Shown in pieces: positions 7,005-13,912 of a stretch of 18,587 bases of DNA. The notes below the pieces were generated by a model. It saw only the letters and a program-made list of their open reading frames with translations. It ran no database searches and was not told where the DNA came from. The stretch comes from DATELY01 sp035276085 (GTDB lineage: Bacteria; Pseudomonadota; Gammaproteobacteria; Steroidobacterales; Steroidobacteraceae). The stretch spans positions 1 through 18,587 of the forward strand of contig DATELY010000084.1 in assembly GCA_035276085.1 (NCBI GenBank), read 5' to 3'. The first letter of the stretch is position 1; each line of letters begins with the position of its first letter. The translations under genes and the position numbers were made by a program.

Positions 7005-8012
7005 ATGGCCAAGAAATCCTATCGTCAGGCAATCAACGAAGCCCTGCGTCTCGAGATGCAGCGCGATCATCGTGTGATCGTATGCGGCGAAGACGTCTCG
7101 GGCGGACAGGCGGGCTCGGCTGGTCTCACGGACTGCGCCGGAGGCGTGTTCGGTGTGACCAAGGGACTGATCACCCAATTCGGTGTCGAGCGGGTGATCG
7201 ATACCCCGATCACTGAAAGCGCCTTCATCGGCATGGCGGTCGGCGCAGCCAACACCGGCCTGCGCCCGGTCGTCGAGCTGATGTTCGTCGATTTCATGGG
7301 CGTGTGTTTCGACCAGATCTTCAATCAAGCCGCGAAGCTCCGGTACATGTTCGGAGGCAAGGCAAAAACTCCGCTCGTGATTCGAGCGATGGCGGGCGCC
7401 GGTGTGAGTGCCGCCGCGCAGCACTCGCAAATGCTGGATTGCCTGTTCACGCATATCCCCGGTCTGAAAGTGGTCATGCCGAGCGGTCCATACGATGCCA
7501 AAGGGCTGCTCATTCAGGCGATCCGCGATGACGATCCGGTGATCTTTCTCGAACACAAGATGCTCTATGACGTGGAGGAAGAAGTTCCCGACGGGGCTTA
7601 CAGCATTCCATTTGGCGAGGCCAACTACCTGGCTGAGGGCAAGGACGTCACTCTCGTTGCAACCTCTCGCATGGCGCGACTATCGTTGAGCGTGGCGCAG
7701 AAACTCGCGCGCGACCGCATTTCCGTGGAGGTTGTGGATCCGCGCACCGCTTCCCCGCTCGACAGCGAAACCATTCTCGAATCCTTCGAGAAGACGGGGA
7801 GGTTGGTCATCGTCGATGAATCCCCGCCCAGGTGCAGCCTCGCGACCGATATTGCCGCGCTGATTGCCAGCAAGGGCTTTCGGGCTCAGAAAGCACCGGT
7901 GCAGATGGTCACGGCGGCTCACACGCCCGTTCCATTCTCTCCCACGCTCGAGAAGCTCTATCTGCCGGATGAAGGCCGCATCGAACACGCTGTCAGAGCG
8001 GTACTCAATTGA
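7005..8012 (+). CDS. acoB: Acetoin dehydrogenase-type E1 component, beta subunit
   Basis: The 335-residue protein is an E1 beta subunit. It contains VCGEDVSGG (27-34), the ThDP-activating glutamate in DTPITESAF (Glu71), the pyrimidine-binding FVDFMG (95-100), and the conserved QHSQ (His140). The C-terminal transketolase domain includes DPRTASPLD and VDESP. The start was placed at ATG 7005 because the family N-terminus (KSYRQAINEAL) begins there. The longer start at 6912 would run through acoA. The gene lies 10 bp after acoA and has no good ribosome site of its own, so translation is likely coupled. The alpha and beta subunits should form the usual alpha2beta2 heterotetramer in the cytoplasm. 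Confidence 0.87.
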   Translation: MAKKSYRQAINEALRLEMQRDHRVIVCGEDVSGGQAGSAGLTDCAGGVFGVTKGLITQFGVERVIDTPITESAFIGMAVGAANTGLRPVVELMFVDFMGVCFDQIFNQAAKLRYMFGGKAKTPLVIRAMAGAGVSAAAQHSQMLDCLFTHIPGLKVVMPSGPYDAKGLLIQAIRDDDPVIFLEHKMLYDVEEEVPDGAYSIPFGEANYLAEGKDVTLVATSRMARLSLSVAQKLARDRISVEVVDPRTASPLDSETILESFEKTGRLVIVDESPPRCSLATDIAALIASKGFRAQKAPVQMVTAAHTPVPFSPTLEKLYLPDEGRIEHAVRAVLN

Positions 8013-8018
8013 GGCGAG

Positions 8019-8037
8019 AGCCGATAGCCGATAGCCG
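8019..8037. repeat. Short heptamer tandem repeat
   Basis: AGCCGAT occurs twice in tandem and is followed by a partial third unit (AGCCG) in the acoB-acoC gap. A 5-bp hairpin (GTGCT at 8039-8043, AGCAC at 8048-8052) follows. No function is evident. Confidence 0.5.
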
Positions 8038-8070
8038 CGTGCTGATGAGCACACATTGAAGGTCGAGAGT

Positions 8071-9162
8071 ATGTCGACGTCCATTCATGCGATCACGATG
8101 CCCAAGTGGGGATTGAGCATGGAGGAAGGCAAAATCCTCCGCTGGTGCAAGTCCGTCGGCGATGTCATTGCCGCGGGTGACGAGGTGGTCGACATCGAAA
8201 CATCGAAGATCGCCAACACGCTCGAAGCACCTCAATCCGGACGGCTGCGACGGATCGTCGGCGAGATCGACCAAGTGTATCCCTGCGGTGCCTTGATTGG
8301 CGTACTCGCCGACGATCCTGTCGCGGAGAGCGAGATCGACGCTTTCGTACAAGTACACGCAGCGAGCGCGAGAGCACAGGGAGGTGATGCACAGGTCAAC
8401 GCTCCCAGGTTCGTGACGATCAAGGCAAAGCGGGTCCGCTATTTCGAGGCAGGTGCGGGTCCAACGCCCACGCTGTTCATCCACGGCTTTGGCGGCGACC
8501 TGGACAACTGGCAGTTCGTTCAACCGGCGATTGCGGCCCATCGTCGCGTCATTGCGCTCGACCTGCCGGGGCATGGGCAATCGGATAAAGATGTATCGGG
8601 TTTCGCGTGCCTCGCCGACGTCGCCGATTTCGTTGCGGAGTTTCTCATCGAGCTCGGTCATTCGAGCACAGAGGTGGTCGCGCACTCGATGGGTGGTGCC
8701 ATCGCCCTCGCCATGGCGGCACGACATCCCACACTCGTGAAGCGATTGGTCCTGTTGGCCCCGGTGCTCGCGTCGAGCCAAGTGAACGCCGGATACGTCC
8801 ACGGGTTCGTCAAAGCCGGAAGTCGACGCGAGCTCGAGCCCGTCGCCAAGCTGCTCTTCAACGACGCAACACTCGTTCAGCGCCAGATGCTCGAGGATCT
8901 GATGCGCTACAAGCGCATGGATGGCGCCCGGCAGGCACTGGAATTCTTTGCCGACGTGATTCTTTCGGCCAACACCAGAGATTACCTGGAAAGCTTGCCC
9001 TCTCGGGACCAGCCGACCGTCGTGCTGCGCGGAGATTGTGACCGGATCATTCAAGGTGATCTTGGCACGCTGACGCACGCCAAGGTCATCTCGCTGGCCA
9101 ACGTCGGACACATGCCTCACATGGAACAGGTCGAAAGCGTCGTCGAGGCGATCCTGAATTGA
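8071..9162 (+). CDS. acoC: AcoC-type E2: lipoyl domain fused to alpha/beta hydrolase
   Basis: The 363-residue protein combines two domains. Residues 1-80 are a biotinyl/lipoyl domain (TMPKWGLSMEEGK) with the lipoylated lysine in DIETSKIAN (Lys46). After a short linker, residues about 115-363 form an alpha/beta hydrolase with an oxyanion-region HGFGGDLDNW (138-147), nucleophile elbow AHSMGG (Ser206), an acid in RGDCDR (Asp322 or Asp324) and GHMPHME (His347). This architecture is characteristic of AcoC in acetoin dehydrogenase complexes of pseudomonads. It differs from classical E2 proteins, which carry an E1/E3-binding segment and a CoA-dependent acyltransferase core. ATG 8071 has AAGG and GAGAG upstream. 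A TTG at 8056 would add five residues and is less likely. No dihydrolipoamide dehydrogenase gene is present in the window. Confidence 0.88.
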   Translation: MSTSIHAITMPKWGLSMEEGKILRWCKSVGDVIAAGDEVVDIETSKIANTLEAPQSGRLRRIVGEIDQVYPCGALIGVLADDPVAESEIDAFVQVHAASARAQGGDAQVNAPRFVTIKAKRVRYFEAGAGPTPTLFIHGFGGDLDNWQFVQPAIAAHRRVIALDLPGHGQSDKDVSGFACLADVADFVAEFLIELGHSSTEVVAHSMGGAIALAMAARHPTLVKRLVLLAPVLASSQVNAGYVHGFVKAGSRRELEPVAKLLFNDATLVQRQMLEDLMRYKRMDGARQALEFFADVILSANTRDYLESLPSRDQPTVVLRGDCDRIIQGDLGTLTHAKVISLANVGHMPHMEQVESVVEAILN

Positions 9163-9223
9163 GCAGTTCAGATTGGATCATTGACACGCTCTCTGACGGC
9201 CAGCTGGACAGTGGAGCGAACGC

Positions 9224-10012
9224 ATGAACAGGCAACTCGGCGGGCGCTCGATCGTGGTGACCGGCGCGGCGCGGGGGATAGGCAGAGCGATTGCCGAAGG
9301 CATCGCTGCAGCGGGTGCGCTCGTGACCGTCGCAGATATCGACTTGGCCGCTGCCTCAGCCGTTGCGGAAAAAATTCGGGGCGCTGGCGGCTCGGCCACG
9401 GCAGTCCATGTCGATGTCTCTGAGCGCGCGACCGTCAGGGCAATGATCGACGCTGCTATTACTGGATTCGGCGCGCTACACGGCATCGTCAACAATGCCG
9501 GGATCGCTCAGACCACACCCTTCCTGGACATCACCGACGCCGACTGGCAGCGGATCATGCGGGTCAACAGCCTCGGGGTGATGATCTGCATGCAAGAGGC
9601 GGCCAGGCGCTTCATCGCGCAGGGCCATGGCGGCAAGATCGTGAACATGGCTTCCGTCGGCGGTAAGCAGGCTTACGAGCCGCTGGCCCTCTATTGTGCG
9701 AGCAAGTTCAGCGTCATTGCTTTCACGCAAGCCGGCGCACGGGCATTCGGCAAGCATCGGATCAACGTCAACGCGATCTGTCCTGGCGTCGTCGCGACGG
9801 ACATGTGGCGTGTGATCGGCAAGGGCTACAAGGAAGCCGGTCTCGGCGACACGGAGGAGACCGCCTTCCAGGAGTTTTCCGCGGGGCTGCTTCTCGGGCG
9901 CGCTTCAGTCCCAGAAGACCTCGTGGGGATTTCGCTCTTCCTGCTCTCCGAACACGCGGACTACATGACGGGTCAGTCCGTCATCGTGGATGGCGGCATG
10001 GTGCTCGACTAG
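9224..10012 (+). CDS. SDR-family oxidoreductase (acetoin/diol dehydrogenase-like)
   Basis: This 262-residue classical short-chain dehydrogenase has the cofactor motif TGAARGIG (13-20), Asp38 at the end of strand beta-2 (VTVAD) suggesting NAD(H) preference, NNAG (90-93), Asn115, and catalytic Ser144, Tyr157 and Lys161 (YCASK). PGVVATDMW (187-195) and the C-terminal DYMTGQSVIVDGG also match. The ATDMW substrate loop and overall shape resemble acetoin reductase/2,3-butanediol dehydrogenase and polyol dehydrogenases. It lies 61 bp after acoC on the same strand. It may interconvert the alcohol or ketone form of the substrate, producing or removing the hydroxyketone cleaved by AcoABC. Substrate assignment is inference, because SDR specificity cannot be read reliably from sequence. 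Confidence 0.8.
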   Translation: MNRQLGGRSIVVTGAARGIGRAIAEGIAAAGALVTVADIDLAAASAVAEKIRGAGGSATAVHVDVSERATVRAMIDAAITGFGALHGIVNNAGIAQTTPFLDITDADWQRIMRVNSLGVMICMQEAARRFIAQGHGGKIVNMASVGGKQAYEPLALYCASKFSVIAFTQAGARAFGKHRINVNAICPGVVATDMWRVIGKGYKEAGLGDTEETAFQEFSAGLLLGRASVPEDLVGISLFLLSEHADYMTGQSVIVDGGMVLD

Positions 10013-10088
10013 AAGTGGCGGGAAGTGTTCCCGCAATGAAGACATCCATGTTGGTTGATTGGGAAAATTCTCAGGTTGGAGAGTGAGC

Positions 10089-10631
10089 ATGAGCAAACGC
10101 ATCGCCGTCACGAGCGCCGCTACCTTGTCGAATAGCTTCGTGGGTAACACTGCGCAAGTGTGCGTCGTCACGAGCGACTACAACAAAACGATCAACGGCT
10201 TTCTCGAACTGGGAATCGGCCCTTGGGCGAGCTACACGTTCGGGCCGGGAACGGTGACTCACCAAACGTACATGGGCCGCACGGAAGCCCATAGCATGCG
10301 GCTCGCGTTGGCGACTTCGGGGAACATGTTGTGGGAAGTCATACAGCCGCTCGATGGGCCCAGCATCTACAAAGATTTCCTCGTAACCCATGGTGAAGGC
10401 GTCCATCACGTCGCGTTCGGATGCGAAGGGCTGCCGTTCGAGCGTCGGATCGAAGAATTCGAGAAGCGCGGCTGCCGCAAGACCCAATCCGGTCTTTGGG
10501 TCGGCTGCGTTCCCTATGCCTACTTCGAAACCGAAGGTCTGATCTCCACGACAGTCGAGATCTTCGATTTCCCGCCGGGTTTCCAGATGCCGGCACCCGA
10601 AGAATGGATCCCGGGACCACCGACCGCCTGA
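10089..10631 (+). CDS. VOC-superfamily (glyoxalase/epimerase-fold) protein
   Basis: The 180-residue protein starts at ATG 10089, preceded by GGAGAG. It shows the paired beta-alpha-beta-beta-beta modules of the vicinal-oxygen-chelate superfamily. The first module begins AQVCVVTSDYNKTINGFLEL and the second is around GEGVHHVAFG (about 99-108). ETEGLISTTVEIFDFP near 152-167 supplies the terminal strand and a metal-ligand glutamate candidate. It resembles the Glyoxalase_4/methylmalonyl-CoA-epimerase-like group more than ring-cleaving dioxygenases. It is the last gene of the acoABC-SDR run, 76 bp after the SDR, so a role as an isomerase, epimerase or aldehyde-adduct enzyme in the same pathway is plausible but unproven. 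Confidence 0.7.
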   Translation: MSKRIAVTSAATLSNSFVGNTAQVCVVTSDYNKTINGFLELGIGPWASYTFGPGTVTHQTYMGRTEAHSMRLALATSGNMLWEVIQPLDGPSIYKDFLVTHGEGVHHVAFGCEGLPFERRIEEFEKRGCRKTQSGLWVGCVPYAYFETEGLISTTVEIFDFPPGFQMPAPEEWIPGPPTA

Positions 10632-10650
10632 TGAATCCGGGAGCTGTGTG

Positions 10651-10845
10651 ACCCCCATCCTGTCCTTCCCCCGCTCCGCAAGGGAAGGGACGCTTGAGTT
10701 CATGTGATCGTGGCGCATCTCGTTCCCTCCCCTGCACAGCGGGGGAGGGCTAGGGTGGGGGCAAACACTTCGGGAGAACAGCTGGAATTGAGCCTTCTTT
10801 CCCTCCCGCTTCTCCCGCGGGATTCCCTGCCGGTCACGGGAGAGG
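10651..10845. repeat. Cluster of three REP-like GC-rich palindromes
   Basis: Three separate hairpins follow the VOC gene. They are CCTTCCC (10664-10670) with GGGAAGG (10682-10688); CCCTCCCC (10725-10732) with GGGGAGGG (10742-10749), followed by CTAGGGTGGGGGC; and TCTCCCG (10811-10817) with CGGGAGA (10837-10843). This CCCTCCCC/GGGGAGGG style, with a flanking TAGGGTGGGG, is that of the dispersed intergenic palindromes found in many proteobacterial genomes. They may terminate or stabilise the upstream operon transcript. The rest of the 287-bp gap (10632-10918) holds no gene and ends in the leader of the LuxR-type gene. Confidence 0.65.
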
Positions 10846-10918
10846 TGCGTATACTCGGATCGAGCGTTCGGTCCATATCGCACAGAACTGTCAAAACTCG
10901 AGCTTTGGGGGTTCGAAA

Positions 10919-12031
10919 ATGGCTGAGTCCATTCCGGGTATCTGGACGGGCGAGACCAAATACCAAAGTATGTTCCTGTGCTCCTCATTCGAAGACACAA
11001 CCGAAAAGATACTGAAGCCCGTTTCCGAGCTGATGAAGACGCCAAGCGGCGTGATACTGCGCTTCAAGAAAAACATTCTGGGGCAGTATCCGATCGAAGC
11101 CGCAACTTATGTCCTGCCGCGCAAGACGATCAACTCATACACCGAGTTCTTCTTCAAAGAGGATCCGATCGCCGCCGCCGCATTCAAGGATATCGCGGCT
11201 TCTTCTACGCAGTCTTGCAACCGCATCGTTCCGCTCTTCAATCTCGTGGACCGCAGCGATTTCAAGCAGTCCGTCTATTACAACGAATTCCTGCGGGTCA
11301 ACGATCTCGCCGATGTCTTGGCGATGTTCGTCGGCATCGAGGAACTTCCGGAGGAGGTGTTCTGCCTCGCAGTCCAGCGTTGGAAAGGGATGCCTGAGTT
11401 CAGCTCCGAAGATTTCGCTGCCTTTCAGCGTCTTCGTCCGCTCATGAGCCTGTGCCTGGCCAACATCGCGTTGCGTGAAACGGTGCAGATGATTCGATCC
11501 GCGGGTGGGGATATCGCCCGAGGCGGCAGCTTGGGTCTGACCGTATGGGATGAGCATCTGCGGCTGATTTACTCTGCCGGATCTGCGCTCTCGGATCTGC
11601 AACTGGACAGAGAAGAGCAAAGGGCCGAGTGGCTGAAGTGGCTCCACGAAGTCATCGCCGTAAACAATGCCGCTGGAATACTCTTCGACGGCCAGATCAA
11701 TGGTATGCACATCCGCATCGAGCGGACAATTCTGCAGGGGCGCAGCCGCTATAGCGTGATCTCCAGCAGTACTGCGCAGAACAGGGCTCTGCGTCAGTGG
11801 GCCGAGCGCTGCAAATTGACGGCGCGCGAAGTCGAAGTCTGCACGTATGTGCTGTCTGGATTAACGAACGAGAGCATTTCCTATCAGATGAACATCTCGC
11901 AGAAGACAGTCCAGAACCACGTCATTTCCATATTCGCCAAATTCAGAGTCAACAGCAGGTCCCAACTCACCGCACGGATCATGGGTTGGGAACGATGGCG
12001 TCCACCCAGCCCGGACGAGTTGAACCACTGA
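10919..12031 (+). CDS. LuxR-family transcriptional regulator
   Basis: The 370-residue protein has a C-terminal LuxR/GerE-type helix-turn-helix. It starts at LTAREVEVCTYVLSG (about residue 300) and continues with the recognition region SQKTVQNHVISIFAKFRVNSRSQL to about residue 356. The N-terminal 290 residues show no receiver phosphorylation site, ATPase motif or recognisable autoinducer-binding signature. They include FFFKEDPIAAAAF and YYNEFLRVNDLADVLAMFVG, like the GAF-like sensor regions of other stand-alone LuxR regulators. A GGGGG at 10907-10911 supports ATG 10919. Standing between the aco run and the aldehyde dehydrogenase/ligase pair, it probably responds to a pathway metabolite. Aco operons in other bacteria usually use the sigma54 activator AcoR, which is absent here. 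Confidence 0.8.
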   Translation: MAESIPGIWTGETKYQSMFLCSSFEDTTEKILKPVSELMKTPSGVILRFKKNILGQYPIEAATYVLPRKTINSYTEFFFKEDPIAAAAFKDIAASSTQSCNRIVPLFNLVDRSDFKQSVYYNEFLRVNDLADVLAMFVGIEELPEEVFCLAVQRWKGMPEFSSEDFAAFQRLRPLMSLCLANIALRETVQMIRSAGGDIARGGSLGLTVWDEHLRLIYSAGSALSDLQLDREEQRAEWLKWLHEVIAVNNAAGILFDGQINGMHIRIERTILQGRSRYSVISSSTAQNRALRQWAERCKLTAREVEVCTYVLSGLTNESISYQMNISQKTVQNHVISIFAKFRVNSRSQLTARIMGWERWRPPSPDELNH

Positions 12032-12052
12032 TCGTTGCTCGCACGTTCCGTC

Positions 12053-12072
12053 CGTGCGCGCCTTGGCGCACG
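12053..12072 (+). terminator. Possible weak terminator hairpin after the LuxR-type gene
   Basis: CGTGCGC (12053-12059) and GCGCACG (12066-12072) form a 7-bp GC-rich stem with a 6-nt loop 21 bp after the stop codon. No T-tract follows, so intrinsic termination would be inefficient. Confidence 0.3.
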
Positions 12073-12119
12073 AAGCTCCGCCATCGGTTGCCGTGAATGC
12101 AGCGGGGCTGGTCGTGCTG

Positions 12120-12303
12120 CTTAGATAATTCTGCCCATGGTCGCTGCAGCAGCCTCTTCCTATCCTGAACGCACGACATCGCCGACGTGAGTCCCGCCGC
12201 AGGCGATGCGACCAGCCGCTTCCGCGCAAGCCCCAGTTGATTCGGGGCAGAAATACCGTCGCGGCGCGATCGAACAACATGACCTTCTGGGTTCGGCAGC
12301 ACC
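12120..12303 (+). repeat. Diverged leader repeat, copy 2 (upstream of aldehyde dehydrogenase)
   Basis: This is the partner of 3581-3767. CTTAGATAATTCTGCCCATGG at the 5' end, AGCCGCTTCCGCGCAA (12215-12230) and GCGCGATCGAA near the 3' end are the best-conserved blocks. The position matching the receptor ATG reads ATA. The codons after it still encode PSRRDR-like residues, compared with TSRQRDR in the receptor, before the frame is lost. This looks like a decayed receptor leader now sitting in front of the aldehyde dehydrogenase. The surrounding 12032-12304 gap has no gene of its own. Confidence 0.75.
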
Positions 12304-12304
12304 T

Positions 12305-13846
12305 ATGGAAGCACGCAGGCCACGGCAATCGGAGCCCTCGTGGGCGAACGACCTGACGCGCATCAGCGTGGCGAACGCGAGCTTCCTGAAGGCGCCGCAT
12401 CGGCTCCTCATCGATGGCGCTTGGGTTCCCGCCGTATCGGGCCGGACATTCGAGGTACGTGACCCCTCGAGCGATTCAGTCATTGCGCGGGTCGCGGCGG
12501 GGGAGAGCGCCGATGTCGATCTCGCTGTCGCGTCTGCGCGCAGGGCGTTCGAAGACTCCGAATGGTCGCGCATGAAACCCGTGGATCGCGAACGGCTGCT
12601 GCATCGTCTCGCCGACCTGATCGAGCGTGACGCGGACGAACTCGCCGAGCTCGAGGCGCTGGATAACGGCAAACCGGTGCTGATCGCGCGGCATGTGGAC
12701 ATCAAGCACGCGCTCGAAGTCTGGCGCTACATGGCTGGCTGGCCCACGAAGCTGGAGGGACAGACGCTACCCATTTCAGGCACCCTCGTGCCCGGTCACG
12801 AGTATGTCGCTTTCTCGCAGCGCGAACCCATTGGCGTGGTCGGAGCGATCGTTGCGTGGAATTTCCCGCTGCTGCTCGCGACCTGGAAAAGCGCTCCGGC
12901 GCTTGCTGCGGGATGCACGGTCGTTCTCAAGCCTGCGGAGCAGACCCCGCTCACCGCCCTGCGGCTGGGCGAGCTGGTTCGGGAAGCGGGTTTTCCCAAG
13001 GGCGTATTCAACATCGTCACGGGCATGGGTCCCACTGCCGGCGCCGCGCTTGCGCAACACCCCGGTGTCGACAAAATCACGTTCACGGGTTCCACCGAGG
13101 TGGGCCGGCTGATCGTGCGGGCCGCCGCCGACAACATGAAGAAAGTGACCGTCGAGCTGGGTGGCAAGTCGCCCACGATCGTGTTCGAGGATGCGGATCT
13201 CGATCAGGCCATTCCGGGCGCGGCCAGTGCCATCTTCTTCAATCAGGGGCAGGTGTGCTGCGCCGGTTCGCGCCTCTATGTGGCGCGTCGCCACTTCGAT
13301 CGAGTGCTCGAAGGCGTGGCGACGCACGCACGTGCACTGAAACTGGGGCCCGGTCTGGATCCGACCGCGCAGATGGGTCCGCTCGTCTCGGCCGCGCAGC
13401 GCGACCGCGTGATGACGTACATCGGCGAGGGCCTCACGAGCGGCGCCTCGGCGGTATCCGGCGGGCGCGCCCCGCAAGTGCCAGGTTATTTCGTGGAGCC
13501 CACCGTCTTCACGAATGTGGCCGACGACATGTCGATCGTGCGCGAGGAGATATTCGGCCCCGTCGTCGTCGTGCAGCCGTTCGATGACCTGAGCGAGATC
13601 GCGAAGCTCGCAAACGATTCGATTTACGGGCTGGCCGCCAGCCTCTGGACGCGGGACGTGCACAAGATCTTCGGTCTCGTCCCGAAACTCAGAGCAGGCA
13701 CCGTCTGGGTCAACTGTCACAGTGTGCTGGACGCCACCATGCCCTTTGGTGGCTACAAGCAGTCCGGATGGGGACGCGAGCTCGGCCGCGAGGCCGTCTA
13801 CTCGTACCTGGAAAGCAAGTCGCTCTGCATCAACTTCGCAAAATGA
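12305..13846 (+). CDS. NAD(P)-dependent aldehyde dehydrogenase
   Basis: The protein is 513 residues from ATG 12305, a little longer than the usual 480-500. It shows the ALDH fold signature: AWNFPLL with Asn186, KPAEQTP (209-215), FTGSTEVG (260-267), general base Glu284 in VELGGKSP, nucleophile Cys318 in FFNQGQVCCAG, EEIFGPV (414-420), and PFGGYKQSGWGRELG near the C-terminus. It oxidises an aldehyde to the acid with NAD(P)+. In acetoin catabolism the aldehyde released by AcoABC is acetaldehyde, and an AcoD-type ALDH removes it. The start is uncertain: no good ribosome site precedes 12305. The in-frame ATG at 12206 and GTG at 12368 are no better. The N-terminal 20 residues are unlike the family. 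Confidence 0.85.
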   Translation: MEARRPRQSEPSWANDLTRISVANASFLKAPHRLLIDGAWVPAVSGRTFEVRDPSSDSVIARVAAGESADVDLAVASARRAFEDSEWSRMKPVDRERLLHRLADLIERDADELAELEALDNGKPVLIARHVDIKHALEVWRYMAGWPTKLEGQTLPISGTLVPGHEYVAFSQREPIGVVGAIVAWNFPLLLATWKSAPALAAGCTVVLKPAEQTPLTALRLGELVREAGFPKGVFNIVTGMGPTAGAALAQHPGVDKITFTGSTEVGRLIVRAAADNMKKVTVELGGKSPTIVFEDADLDQAIPGAASAIFFNQGQVCCAGSRLYVARRHFDRVLEGVATHARALKLGPGLDPTAQMGPLVSAAQRDRVMTYIGEGLTSGASAVSGGRAPQVPGYFVEPTVFTNVADDMSIVREEIFGPVVVVQPFDDLSEIAKLANDSIYGLAASLWTRDVHKIFGLVPKLRAGTVWVNCHSVLDATMPFGGYKQSGWGRELGREAVYSYLESKSLCINFAK

Positions 13847-13912
13847 GGGTTAACGAGGCTGGAGTCGGGGAGCCAAGCGTTACACATTGACGCACAGAAA
13901 TCAGGAGGCGAT

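Noticed and set aside
6032..7012. 326-residue open frame on the minus strand
   Set aside because: It is antisense to the acoA-like gene with intact thiamine-binding motifs; no independent evidence of coding.
6026..8012. Pyruvate or branched-chain 2-oxoacid dehydrogenase E1 as the better assignment
   Set aside because: The short E1 alpha with its GGKGGSMH loop and, above all, the lipoyl-plus-hydrolase E2 directly downstream fit acetoin dehydrogenase; classical complexes have an acyltransferase-type E2.
8005..9120. 371-residue open frame on the minus strand
   Set aside because: It lies opposite acoC, which has clear lipoyl and hydrolase motifs. The minus-strand translation has no recognisable domain and is a by-product of GC-rich codon use.
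12776..13720. 314-residue open frame on the minus strand
   Set aside because: It is antisense to the aldehyde dehydrogenase, whose catalytic residues are all present in the plus frame.
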